DNA of 64,000 nucleotides. Source: Haberlea rhodopensis (Eukaryota > Streptophyta > Magnoliopsida > Lamiales > Gesneriaceae). This document shows positions 25,373 to 36,696 of the stretch, piece by piece (the first letter of the stretch is position 1; the number at the start of each line of letters is the position of its first letter). The position numbers and the translations under genes are program-made. The notes beneath the pieces were generated by a model. The model was not told the DNA's origin. It was given only the letters and a program-made list of their open reading frames with translations, and ran no database searches. Where the stretch lies: assembly GCA_907163345.1 (NCBI GenBank), contig CAJQUN010001136.1:38008-102007 (forward strand). The letters run 5' to 3'.

Positions 25373-25843
25373 CGAATACAATTTTAACATTTTTTATTTT
25401 ATTATTATTTTTTTTTGTAAAATCTAACCGGTTCCAAACCGGTAGCACCAAAATCGGTGGTGCTACCGGTTTGGCTTAAAGGAACCGCCCCAGATCGGTT
25501 TGATACCGGTTCCAGGGTGGATCGGAACCGGTTAGTCCGGTTCCGGTTTCGGACCGGACTAACCGATCCGGTTTCGGACTGGGTCCGGATCGACCCGGTC
25601 CGATAAGCACCCCTATACTCATTTATATATTGCTCGCCTGTGAGTAGTTTAAGGTATGTATATGATTTGTAGCAATGCCTCGAGTTTTCCCTTATGTTTT
25701 AATATTCATGCGCTTTTACTTTGGGGAGATAGACATTATGCATTGAGAATATCACATGAGTTAGATGAATTTAGTTTAGTGAACGTTTGGGGTTAAATTT
25801 ATGAGGAATCATTGAGTGGGAATCTATTGTTGTCATGTGGATT

Positions 25844-26574
25844 AAATCACAAGTGATTTGCAAAACCTATTCATAAACCCCAAGATGTTAAACTGCCTAT
25901 TTTCAAAATAGAAGTGGATAAACTGCCTACACTACCTATTTGGAAACAAAAGTACTTCGTTTCCAAAAGCCAGCAGTAGAGATGGTTTTTTTTTTTTTTG
26001 TTTGCATTCAAAATGCTTTTTAACGACTTGACTAAAAATTATAAAACCATCCAAACAAATCATTTCGAAATACAAGAAAAGTCTTTGAAACTTCAAAGAG
26101 AGATTGTTGTTATTTAATGATGTCCAATATGCATTTTCTAGTGCCCAGAAATACTAATGGGCAGTATGAGATGTATCAAGAAGTCAGAAGATGAGCAGCC
26201 AAATATAATGGTTGATCAAATCGAAATACGTAGTCGGGGAATGATCAGTCTAGAGCTCCGCGATTCCGACATGGCATCTATTTGTTGAGCAGTTTGGAGC
26301 TCAGATAGACTCATATGGCGATAACAAGAAGTCGAGTCACTGTACGAAAGCAATCCATATTTTTCTTAATCTATTGTGAAAGTTATATTTGAATTATACG
26401 AGATTTTGCAGAAATATAGAAAATTGTCGGCATGCTAAGGGATTTTATTCATGATTATTATGGGACTGCATCGATATATAAGAGCTCTTATATTGAACTT
26501 ATGGTTTATGCTCACTTTTCACTTGTTTTTGTTCCATTTATTTGCATATTCTACAATAAGTGGAGCAAGGTTAC
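25844..26574. other. Duplicated non-coding segment, no gene seen
   Basis: The left part (to about 26106) recurs at 35290-35590, including a phrase with repeated AAACTGCCTATTTTC motifs. The rest is absent from copy 2. No gene recognised. Confidence 0.5.
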
Positions 26575-27490
26575 TTGAAAGTACCAGTAATTCCTAGAAG
26601 CATGCCATAAAACTTCAATGGCCAATTGGGTAAATCAAGAAAATAACGGTAGTGGCTGCAATAGGAGTTAAATATGCAACAACAATCCAAGGTCGCATTC
26701 CCGGACAGAAACTAAGCTCCCACTTACGACCCATGTAACAAGGTACACCAAGAAAGAAGTGTAGAACAATTAGTTCATAAGGAACACCGTTGTTATAACC
26801 ATTCATCAACGGATACAGCTTCCTAGATTGGGGAAAAGTGCAAACCGATAATATTGTTTAAGTAAAGTAGATATCCAGAAACAAGTTCATGCATACCGTC
26901 AATATCCACTCGAAGAGCAGGAACGAAGACCATAATAAGTACAGAAGGTGTGGTCAATGAGGTAGGGATCATCAAAGCATCAAACCATCCAAGGTAAAAG
27001 ACGGTTTTAAGTACTAATTATCCAGTTACAGAAGCGACCCCATAGACTTTTGCTTTAGTGTTTCTCTAAAAGTACAATCATGGTAAAATCTTAGTATATT
27101 TAATCATTAGGGACTCTCGAGCACACACATTTTTTATGTTATAGATTGAAATAGAAAATCGAAAGGTTGTTATCAACAGTATAACATAGCTTATATGATA
27201 GTGTCAATCAATCATAATAACTAGCTAGATTTATTCGAAAATAAAAAATAGATAACAATAAATAGATGAAATTGGATTACAAAAAGAAAATATGCACGTA
27301 TATAAAAAAAATTCCGATATGACATTGTTTTAATAAGATTCAAACCCAGAACTAGTAGGATGTAGTAGATAATTTCTTTGTTATTTTAGGTAAAATACAG
27401 AAAAACCACTTCTCAAGCCGTGCTTGTATTTTTCATTGCACGGGACTTTCCCTATGTATATATCATTTTCTTTCTTAGAGAGACTTTTAA
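26575..27490 (-). pseudogene. psbA: Nuclear plastid DNA insertion: psbA 5' part, spacer, trnK 3' exon
   Basis: The minus strand reads, in chloroplast order, part of the trnK intron (about 27490-27371), a decayed trnK-UUU 3' exon (about 27370-27325), the trnK-psbA spacer, then psbA from a start at 27081 with an in-frame stop after six codons. Recognisable D1 stretches include PYELIVLHFFLGVPCYMGRK and GMRPWIVVAY (open frame 26809-26615), ending near the YPIG segment. Many frameshifts, stops and an internal deletion (the region before VDEW) show it is non-functional. It is an old plastid-to-nucleus transfer (NUPT). The trnK-psbA part recurs at 35597-36190. Confidence 0.88.
27325..27370 (-). pseudogene. 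trnK-UUU: Decayed plastid trnK-UUU 3' exon
   Basis: The plus strand GATTCAAACCCAGAACTAG plus TAGGATGTAGTAGAT corresponds to the T-arm and acceptor side of plastid tRNA-Lys. Mutations are present and the CCGGGCAACCCA end is destroyed. It has no 5' exon here. Confidence 0.75.
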
Positions 27491-27713
27491 AAGTTGAATA
27501 TTGAGTCGAGTATTGATTTAACCCTTATTAGATACTATATCAACTGTTCATAATAGTGGAAATCAAAATTTTTAAAATTTTTTTTTAACAGAGTCGGAGT
27601 CTGGAGTTGTGTGTGGATCCATGTTAGATGAGAAGATTTCTTGTGATTGCGTTGCATGACTTTGTGAGGATTATAAATATGATGTCTTTAATAAAGGTTG
27701 GGATATACACTTA
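27491..27713. other. Short spacer between plastid insertion and MITE
   Basis: No feature recognised except the TTA at 27711-27713 that borders the next element. It is duplicated at about 36190-36404. Confidence 0.5.
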
Positions 27714-28784
27714 GGGTGTGTTTGGTATGTGGGATGGGAAAATTAAACCTAAATGGGAAAATTAATCTTAGGATTAATTTTCCCATCCCATGTTTGGTTC
27801 AAGTTTTAAAAAAAATAATCCTACCATTTTTATCTCATTCTAATCACACTTTCCAACAAAATGACATATATACCCTTCCCACATTTTTTACTATCACAAA
27901 AATTGAAATTCCCGCCAAAAAGTACAACTTATTTCATACAACTTTATTATTATATATTATATTTGTATTATTTCATTATATTATTATTATTATTATTATA
28001 TGATTGTCATTATAATATATATATATATTATGATTATTATATATAGATTATTTTTATATGAATAATATCGTTAATAATAATAATATATATTATATATATA
28101 AATATATGTATATATATATGCATATATATATACACATATATATATATATTATATTATATTATATTATGATTATTATAAATATTATTATGATTTTATTATT
28201 ATTATATATATATTATTATTATTTTGTACATATATATATTAAGGGTCTTCTTTTTTACATATCTAGATTATCCTTCTAAGAAGATAAAGAGATAGAAGAA
28301 GAATAAGAATTCTTCTCTCTATTATAGATTATTAGAGAGAGAAAAATATCTTATTTTATTATTTCTTCTTCCTAGATCTCTCTCTCTCTCTCTCACTCTC
28401 TCCCTCAAGAAAGGATCAAGGAAGAGTCTTCTTCTCTAAGAAAAATATCTCCTCTAGATCATCTTCTATTCTCTCCTATGTATCTCTTTTATCTATCTCT
28501 ATTATTTTTATCTCTCTATATATTATATACTATTTAAATTATTATATGATTATTATGTATTATTATTAATAATAATAATATTAAGATATTAATAAAATAA
28601 TAATATTAAATTATTATTATATAATACTGAGGTATTTTAGACATTACACACCAAATAATAAATTTCATCAACCACCTTATCCTCAAACCAAACACCAAAT
28701 AACTTATCACACATTATTTTTACAATCATTTCACAATTTTTAATCTTTACATTACTTATCCTATCCTTCAAACCAAATGGTACC
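27714..28784. mobile_element. Tourist-like MITE with microsatellite core, copy 1
   Basis: Left end GGGTGTGTTTGGTA, right end (minus strand) GGTACCATTTGGTTTGA. Both are flanked by TTA (27711-27713, 28785-28787), the target type of PIF/Harbinger Tourist MITEs. Near the left end is an inner inverted repeat (GGGATGGGAAAATTAA and TTAATTTTCCCATCCC). The core (27950-28640) is AT microsatellite plus a pyrimidine-rich block. Open frames in the core are repetitive and not genes. Confidence 0.65.
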
Positions 28785-28787
28785 TTA

Positions 28788-29805
28788 CAAGCTTATTTTA
28801 ATGGTGTCACATTCGGAAAAATGTCTCAAGTTTGAGTCTTGTATAAAATATTTTAAAAAATCTCCCGATGAAATAAAATACAGGTTGGGATAGTTGCCTT
28901 ACGTGTTTCAAAATCTTTTGCATGTAGCATGTAAGCTTATTGAATTCTAATTGATTTACTTGTTGTATATCGACGGTTGGATTTCTTTCATTTACGTATA
29001 TTATTCTGTGCATTGAAAATGAATGCCGTATCAAATGGTCTAGTTTAATCAAAAAAAATTATTTTAAAATTTTAAAATTAAAATCAAATAAGCTTCTGTG
29101 AATATTTAAACGAGACTTGGTGCCCGTAAGGTATGCTAAGTATTTAGCACTTCTCCTGAGTGCATTGCGCTCATGGTAGATTTAACGATCTATATTGATT
29201 TTGTTAGAAAAATTTTGTATGGATCGAGGGTCGATCTCGGTCAATGCATCAACACACATACATATATGTGTATTTATACGTGTGTGTTGATGTATGGACC
29301 AAGATCACAATGCATTTCTTTGGTGGTTGAATGATGCAAAGCTTGAAAACCCACAAACTTCGGTCACCTTGGATAAAAAAAGAAGAAGGTGAAACTCATC
29401 AAAGACGTGATTATTTGTGATACTAGGAAGAACAACTTACAAAAAAGGTAATTTTAAATTTTTTTTATTTAAAGATAAATTTTAAATTTTTTTTACTTAT
29501 ATCAATAATATCATCCACTAAAAAATTAACTTATATGCATACAATATTTTACAATATTTATTAGTACTAATAAGAAGAAAAAACAAAAAAGAACCAGTCC
29601 TATGATTTGGTTTAGTTTTTATTTTGATCTTTTAACTAAACAAGTTTCAGTTTTGTATAATCATTTTAGTTCACTTGCAAGTTTAGTGGTCTTTTCATTG
29701 AGCTGTTGACGTGCTCTGACGTGGCGTGGGACACATCACCAATGATCATCTATCAAGTAACGCATACATAAAAGGATAGTAACATAAGAAAAGATATATA
29801 TTAAG
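28788..29805. other. Duplicated non-coding block
   Basis: It recurs at 37562-38582 with very few changes. It contains an imperfect palindrome around 29240-29295 (CACACATACATATATGTGT to ACGTGTGTGTTGATG). The small minus-strand frame 28807-29052 is also preserved in copy 2, but I do not recognise it and do not call it. Confidence 0.5.
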
Positions 29806-31578
29806 TGTAAGGACCCTATTCCCGTAAGTGCGGATTAAAGACATAATTAGAGCTAACATACATTTCAGAGTATAAAAGTTCGTGTTGAGACTTTGAGCCT
29901 TAAGAATTACATGTCAAGTTAAGGACTTTCAAATGGATTAATTACATTCTCTAACAAATGAATGTTATTAACTATAGCTTTACACTACTCCTAGAGTAGA
30001 CACTATACAAAATAATCATGTCCTTCCTTATCAAAAGCGTTCTTCACGAGCTCACCGCATCAACCCGCCTTAGCCCCTTTATCATGCCAAAATGTACCTA
30101 CAAGGACAACCCCCAAAACATGAGTATATAATAATCCATATTCAACACAATATGAATATAAGGCGTAAATGCATAAACCGTAATAAAACACTTCCTGTTT
30201 TTCCCATGCATTTTAAACGCTCCCTTTTTGGTTGTCCCTGTACCATAACTCATGAGTATAATCAATAGATTATTTAATGGTTCTACACATGTCATGACAT
30301 AACACCATTTCATTATCATCAATCACCAATCCCTAGTCTGTTATAATAGTGTATTTTAATGCACCTCTCTTGTCATGACAGCGGCACTAATACCCCTCGC
30401 TTCGACATATTAGCGGCATTGAATAACCTCGCGCAAATGCGACATGCGGCAATACCATCGCTTCAACATTTGGCGGCAAATATTCTTTTCTCGCTACAAT
30501 ATGACAGCGGCAAGTATTCTATCATCGCTTCAAGTGACAGCGGCAAAGCATTAAAATCATCACTCTATATAACCATGACTCATGGGATGTGCACCAAACA
30601 ATCATCATATACATATGAAATCATAATGCATAATTCAACATGTATTTGCATCCACAATGCACAATTCCATATATACTTGCATCCACAATGCATATTCAAG
30701 TGAGTATATAAGATACATGTACCGTTGGGTGCCCGTACGTCTCTCTACGTACCTTTCCAAAAGTAGGATTTGGTGTGACTTCACTTCCTTGGCTGTGTCG
30801 TCACCTGGGATGGTTCTACACGATCACACAAACCAATATTAGAAGCCAAATAATAGTCCAATACCAAAAATCCCACAAAATAATCAAAACATATCATTCT
30901 GGCATCTCGCGATCGATCGCTGTGGAGCCCCGATCGATCGCCAGGTCCAGCAGTCGAGAATGCCACTTTCTGGCGCTAGGCGATCGATCGCCATTTTTTA
31001 GGCGATCGATCGCTCGCCTCACCGATCGATCGCCCCATCATGGCGATGGATCGCCAGCCACATAAATCGCGTACTGCCCGTATGCGATCGATCGCCATTT
31101 CTTGGGCGATCGATCGCCGCTGTCACTACCTCGAAAAATCACCATTAATGCACCTCAAACACTTCTCAAAGCATACCAACACTCATACCATCAGACCAAC
31201 AACATACAACCACTAGAAACCTTCAAAATACACCTCAAAACTACCAAAAATCCAACACCCAACCAAAAATAATACCAACCCAAAACAAACCAATCTCAAA
31301 ACAACAAACACCATTTCAAATCCAAACCAAACACCATTAAAACATCAAGGAGGGTTCCATACCTCTTATGGACTCTAAATCTCCCCAAGAATCTCACCAA
31401 CCAAGCTTTTGCAAAGATTTCTCCTCATCTTTTAAGCCAATTTAAAAAATGGTGAGGGGATAGGGTTTGGAAGAGTGATTTGAGGATTGGTAAATTGATA
31501 GAAAAAGTGGGGGTAGGGCGGTATAAGTGTTATAATTAAAACATGTACCCCAAAATTTAGCATGATGTATAAAATACT
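29806..31578 (-). repeat. LTR-B, copy 1 (truncated at duplication junction)
   Basis: On the minus strand it ends GGGTCCTTACA at 29806 and matches the complete LTR-B at 38583-42167. It stops at about 31578 where copy 2 of the large duplication begins. It lacks the internal 1.5-kb duplication seen in copy 2. It carries one cluster of GCGATCGATCGC palindromes. Confidence 0.75.
30905..31115. repeat. GCGATCGATCGC palindrome cluster 1
   Basis: About eight occurrences of CGATCGATCG, most as the full 12-bp palindrome GCGATCGATCGC, within about 210 bp. One is mutated to GCGATGGATCGC. They are rich in CpG and GATC. The same cluster recurs at 39678-39890 and 41230-41425. Confidence 0.88.
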
Positions 31579-33114
31579 CCAATATACTAAGGAAATCGAG
31601 ATTCTTTAGTTAAATGTATTTTACATGTTAGAGAAAAGAACAAATATCAAAATATACTATTCAAGCTTTGCAAGAAGAAAAAGGGAAACTCCAGTATAAT
31701 TACAAGACAAATTATAGTACTTAATTCTTATGATTAGTCAAGGGATCACAAAATCGAGAGTTAGTGGCAATTTACCACCTGTGCTATCACTAATATGCAC
31801 TTTAATCTATGTAATTTGTGTGATGCTTGAAATTTAATTACCTTGATTAAATGGAGTTGAATATGATGATTAAGAGGTCATTATGAATGAGTGTCATTTT
31901 ACACCTGGACACGGTTTAGAGATAAATCGAGTGTGGTTGAAAATTTGATTGAGTCATAATTATTGAAATAATAAATGGTGAAATGAAACATGTGAATTAT
32001 GAAATTAATTATGAGTATGAATTGAGAAGTAATTATTGGAGTTGGACACTAATTATGAAATTGGGGTAAAATTGTAATGTGGATTAAAGTTGAAGGATTT
32101 AAAGCAAAATGAAAACAATAAAAATATTTTCTCTTCACACAATACCCCATTTTCACCTACTAAATCCGTACAACATCCTCCTTCCCCCTTTTGTCAACTC
32201 TTTCTTCCATTTTGGGTGAAGAACAAGGCATGTATTCAATAGAGTTTTGATATGATGATCGAGTAAACTTGGATAAGCTAAATCCCACCTTAAACTTGGT
32301 TTTTAATTGTGTTTTGAGTTGAAAATAGTGATAGTAGAATGTATTTTGTGGTAGGGATTTGGGAAATTTGCGTTTATGTTGTTATAATGAAACAGTATAG
32401 TGTTTAATGTGCATATTATTGAATTGTTGAATGAAAATGAAATGTTGTGGGTGTTGGGTTCGATTTATGCTTGAAAATGGTGAATTTTCGCATTTACAGG
32501 GTTCCACGATCGATCGCCCGAACTAAAATTGATTTTTGGGCTACAAACAGTGTCGCGATTGATTTTTTTGGGCTACAAACAGTGTTGGGTTCGATTTATG
32601 CCTGAAAGTTGGTGCGAGATTTAGCATCTCGCGATCGATCACGAGGCATAAAAGTTTGGAAGTTTTTTATTTTTCTTGGGAAGTTGAGATGTGGCGATTT
32701 ATGATAGATTTTCATAATGATTTCTACATGCTAAGGAAATATTGCAGAATGAAATAAGTTGCATGAATTGAACCTTAGACAGATATGCATTACTCGATCG
32801 AGTTAATTGATAACTCAAATGAATACAAGATAAAATGGGATGATCTGAGTAGTATACGACGTACGATAAATCTTGTCTGAGTGTTATAGGAGGCATAACC
32901 CGCCTGTATGATGAATGATGTTATTATTGAGGATTATGGTTAAAATATTAATATTGAATTGATATCCACTATTGATTCCGCACGAGTCTCTGGTTGTTGA
33001 GGATAGTTAAATCATGCTATCGACTTTAAGATGTGTAATTATGTACGAGCAAAGATGTATATTCTGTTTTGTTTTATTAATTGAGCGATAATAATTGTTG
33101 TGAATTGTTGTATC

Positions 33115-33700
33115 TTATGAATGTCATGAGTTGACATGAAATGTCACGGGTTGAAATCGAATTATTGGAAATCACGGGTAGACATGGAACGTCACGGGTT
33201 GATGTCGAATTATTGGAATGTCACGGCTTGACATTGAACGTCACGGGTTGACGTCAATACAAAAAATGGTGGTATTTGCTAGCCCATTCCTGTTTTGGTC
33301 GGAACAGATCTACTAATTCTTTGATTCCAGTTAGTAAGTGGGATGGAAAAATTGGATTCATGTCCGACGGTATGGAACGTCACGGGCTGACGTCAGATTA
33401 TTGAAATGTCACGGGTTGACATGGAACGTCACGGGTTGACGTCGGATTATTGGAATGTCATGGGTTGACATGGAACGTCACAGGTTGACGTCGTATCATT
33501 GGAATGTCATGGGTAGACATGGAACGTCACGGGTTGATGTTTGATTATTTGAATGTCACGTGTTGACTTGGAACGTCACGGGTTGACATCGGATTATTGA
33601 AATGCCACTGGTTGACATGGAACTTCATGGGTTGACGTCGAACTATTGGAATGTCACAGAATGACATGGAACATCAAGGGTTGACGTAGAATTAATGTTC
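33115..33700 (+). repeat. 49-bp minisatellite (CACGGGTTGACG), copy 2
   Basis: It has the same unit as 20925-21430, with about a dozen half units and an interrupting segment at 33255-33375. A short outlier is at 34330-34410. Confidence 0.88.
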
Positions 33701-33829
33701 CGTTTGTCAATGAAATAATTCAGGAATAATGCAATAATACCATACCATTATTGTTGATTTTATTATTTTGGATTTTGAATTGTGGGAGCAGGAACAAAGT
33801 GGGGAAGCTTATATTGGTTCAGATGATAC

Positions 33830-34138
33830 ATGAAGTACTCTTATGGATTTCCAATAACTCTATTCTCCTGCATTACGATTTTTTACATTATTTTGATTTA
33901 TAATTGTTCAATTGTGTATATTATTGCGATTATGATAATTGTGTTGGAGCATGCCCATCCTATGTGGGTGGCTGTTTCTATTGAAACACGTAAAGCAAGT
34001 ACAAAGCTATTTGAGGAAGTAATCTCAATTTTCGTAAGATTGTATGGCTTTCGGACACGATGTATGATATTAATGATAACGATGGTTATGTATGCATTTA
34101 GATTTATACTCATTTATATACGGCTCGCCTGTGAGTAG
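33830..34138 (+). other. 102-codon open frame, second intact copy
   Basis: It is the same length and ends as 21566-21874. Many differences are amino-acid changing, but no stop or frameshift has arisen. Coding status is unproven. Confidence 0.25.
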
Positions 34139-34537
34139 TTTAAGGTATGTTTATGGTTTGTAACAATGCCTCGAATTTTCCCTTATGTCTTAATATTCAT
34201 GCGCTTTTACTTTGGGGAGATATGTGACATTAGCTAGATGAATTTAGTTTAGTTAATGTTTGTGGTTAAATTGATGAGGAATTGTTGAGTGGGATACTAT
34301 TGTTGTCATGTGGATTTATTTATAAATTGCTGGTTGACATGGAACGTCACGAGTTGACGTCGAACAATAAGAATGTCAAAGAATGATATGGAACGTCACG
34401 AGTTGACGTAGAATTAATGTATCATTTGTCAATGAAATAATTCAAGAATAATGCAATAATATCATACCATTATTGTGGATTTTTGAATTGTGGGAACATG
34501 AACAAAGAGGAGAAGCTTATATTGGTTCAGAGGATAC

Positions 34538-34846
34538 ATGAAGTACTCTTATAGATTTCCAATAACTATATTCTGCTGCATTACGATTTTGTACATTAAT
34601 TTGATTTATAATTGTTCAATTGTGTATATTATTGCGATTATGATAATTTTGTTGGAGTATGCTCACCGTATGTGGGTGACTGTTTCAATTGAAACACGTA
34701 AAGCATGTACAATGCTATTTGAGAAAGTAAGCTCGATTTTCGTGAGATTGTACGGCTTTCGGAAACGATGTACGATATTAATGATAATGATGGTTATGTA
34801 TGCATTTAGATTCATACCCATTTATATATTGCTCGCCTGTGAGTAG
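34538..34846 (+). other. 102-codon open frame, third intact copy
   Basis: It starts MKYSYRFPIT and ends LLACE. It is the positional partner of the broken copy at 22274-25645, and shows the uninterrupted state of the hAT target site (ATACCCATTTATATATTGC). Confidence 0.25.
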
Positions 34847-35244
34847 TTATAGGTATGTATATGGTTTGTAGCAATGCCTCGAATTTTCCCATATGTTTTA
34901 ATATTCATGCGCTTTTACTTTGGGTAGATATGAGACATTATCCATTGATTATATCACATGAGCTAGATGAATTTAGTTTGGTGAACGTTTGGGGTTAAAT
35001 TGATGAGGAATTATTGAGTGGGATTCTATTGTTGTCGTGTGGATTTATTTATAAATTGTTGTTTTCCCGGCATGTCTAAAGTACGAGAATACTCTGGCGA
35101 AATTCTTATAAAATCTCACATCATAATTATGGAGCATGAATGATGTATACGGAAGTAGTGAGAGTTAAGGAATGAAAACTTCTTTTACATACAAAATAGA
35201 GTCATAAATACATTATTCACGAGATTAGAAGTTGGGACCTTACA

Positions 35245-35596
35245 GTTTGTAAACTGACAGTTTACACCATTTGATTTGCAAATAGACAGTTTACCACATG
35301 TGATTTGCAAAACCTATTCACAAACCACAAGATGATAAACTGCATATTTTCAAAACACAGGTGGATAAACTGTATATTTTGAAAAGTTTAAGGGGTAGAT
35401 TGTTTATTTTCAAGTCACTGGGTGTAAACTACCTATTTGGAAACAAAAGTACTTAGTTTCCAAAAACAAGAAATAGAGATGTTTTTTTTTTTCCATTCAA
35501 AATGCATTTTAACGATTGACTAAAATTTATAGAACCATACAAACAAATCATTCGAAAGACGAGAAAAGTCTTTGACACTTCAAAGAGAGATTGACA
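35245..35596. other. Non-coding spacer with repeated TAAACTG phrases
   Basis: Short phrases such as CAGTTTACAC and GATAAACTGCATATTTTC recur several times. Copy 1 has the same sequence at about 25845-26106. Confidence 0.5.
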
Positions 35597-36190
35597 CTTC
35601 GAAGAGCAGCAACGAAGACCATAATAAGTACAGAAGGTGTGGTCAATGAGGTAGGGATCATCAAAGCATCAAACCATCCAAGGTAAAAGACGATTTTAAG
35701 TACTAATTATCCAGTTACAGAAGCGACCCCATCGACGTTTGCTTTAGTGTTTCTCTAAAAGTACACTCATGGTAAAATCTTAGTTTATTTAATCATTAGG
35801 GACTCTCGAGCACACATATTTTTTATATTATAGATTGAAATAGAAAATCGAAAACTTGTTATCAACAGTATAACATAGCTTATATGATAGTGTCAATCAA
35901 TCATAATAACTAGCTAGATTTATTCGAAAATAAAAAATAGATAACAATAAATAGATGAAATTGGATTACAAAAAGAAAATATGCACGTATATAAAAAAAA
36001 TTCCGATATGACATTGTTTTAATAAGATTCAAACCCAGAACTAGTAGGATGTAGTAGATAATTTCTTTGTTATTTTAGGTAAAATACAGAAAAACCACTT
36101 CTCAAGCCGTGCTTGTATTTTTCATTGCACGGGACTTTCCCTATGTATATATCATTTTCTTTCTTAGAGAGACTTTTAAAAGTTGAATAT
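35597..36190 (-). pseudogene. psbA: Nuclear plastid DNA insertion, shortened copy (psbA start, trnK)
   Basis: It contains the first part of psbA (start near 35771), the spacer and the decayed trnK 3' exon (about 36013-36059), as in copy 1. The psbA part is cut at AGCAGCAACGAAG near 35605, joined to sequence that lies about 800 bp away in copy 1. Confidence 0.8.
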
Positions 36191-36404
36191 TGAGTCGAGT
36201 ATTGATTTAACCCTTATTAGATACTATATCAACTGTTCATAATAGTGGAAATCAAAATTTTTAAAATTTTTTTTTTGACAGAGTCGGAGTCTGGAGTTGT
36301 GTGTGGATCCATGTTTAGATGAGAAGATTTCTTGTGATTGCGTTGCATGACTTTGTGAGGATTATAAATATGATGTATTTAATAAAGGTTGGGATATACA
36401 CTTA

Positions 36405-36663
36405 GGGTGTGTTTGGTATGTGGGATGAGAAAATTAAACCTAAATGGGAAAATTAATCTTAGGATTAATTTTCCCATCCCATGTTTGGTTCAAGTTTTAA
36501 AAAAAATAATCCTACCATTTTTATCTCATTCTAATCCCACTTTCCAACAAAATGACATATATACCCTTCCCACATTTTTTACTATCACAAAAATTGAAAT
36601 TCCCGCCAAAAAGTACAACTTATTTCATACAACTTTATTATTATATATTATATTTGTATTATT

Positions 36664-36696
<33 letters not shown>

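Larger units (their letters stand above)
22558..25615 (-). mobile_element. hAT DNA transposon (3,058 bp) with degenerate transposase
   Basis: Perfect 12-bp terminal inverted repeats TAGGGGTGCTTA (22558-22569) and TAAGCACCCCTA (25604-25615). An exact 8-bp target duplication TACTCATT lies at 22550-22557 and 25616-25623. These are the hallmarks of hAT elements. Sub-terminal regions are packed with GGTTCCGGACCGG-like repeats on both sides, probable transposase-binding repeats. Transposase-like sequence lies on the minus strand. The corresponding position in the second duplication copy (about 34813-34822) has no insertion, so the element arrived after the duplication. Confidence 0.96.
22274..25645 (+). 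pseudogene. Fourth 102-codon repeat copy, broken and split by hAT
   Basis: It begins like the other copies (MKYSYR) at 22275. One base is missing in the CACCTATATG stretch near 22401, compared with CACCCTATGTG in the first copy, which shifts the frame. The hAT element at 22558-25615 then separates the last ~30 bases (TACTCATTTATATATTGC and the LACE codons). Confidence 0.75.
19660..25843 (+). repeat. LTR-A, copy 1 (interrupted by hAT, 3' end deleted)
   Basis: It begins TGTGATGCCTGAAATT and aligns with the complete copy at 31819-35244. After removal of the hAT insertion the match runs to about 25843, then jumps to sequence beyond the LTR end. The terminal piece ending GGACCTTACA is therefore deleted here. 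It contains the 49-bp minisatellite and two copies of a 102-codon repeat unit. No internal retrotransposon domains lie next to it, so it looks like a solo LTR, probably Gypsy (inference from length and ends). Confidence 0.75.
19350..31578. repeat. Large tandem duplication, copy 1
   Basis: From TCCAATATACTAAGG at about 19350 to the junction at about 31578. The order is: LTR-A (plus), the psbA-trnK chloroplast segment, a Tourist-like MITE, the 29200-29790 block, then LTR-B (minus) cut off at the junction. All blocks recur in the same order and orientation at 31579-41880. Only copy 1 has the hAT insertion and the roughly 800-bp segment 26107-26905. Its LTR-A has lost its last ~200 bp. Because LTR-B is truncated exactly at the junction while its partner continues to 42167, this is a simple head-to-tail duplication with breakpoints equivalent to 19350 and 41880. 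Confidence 0.88.
31819..35244 (+). repeat. LTR-A, copy 2 (complete solo LTR)
   Basis: 3,426 bp starting TGTGATGCTTGAAATT and ending GGGACCTTACA. Flanking five bases ATTTG (31814-31818) and GTTTG (35245-35249) match at four positions, a plausible decayed target duplication. It contains a decayed GATCGATCGC segment (32505-32645), the 49-bp minisatellite and two 102-codon units. There is no primer site or polyprotein beside it, so it is probably a solo LTR left by recombination. Confidence 0.75.

Noticed and set aside
27698..28279. Overlapping plus-strand frames rich in Ile/Tyr
   Set aside because: They are translations of AT microsatellites inside the MITE.
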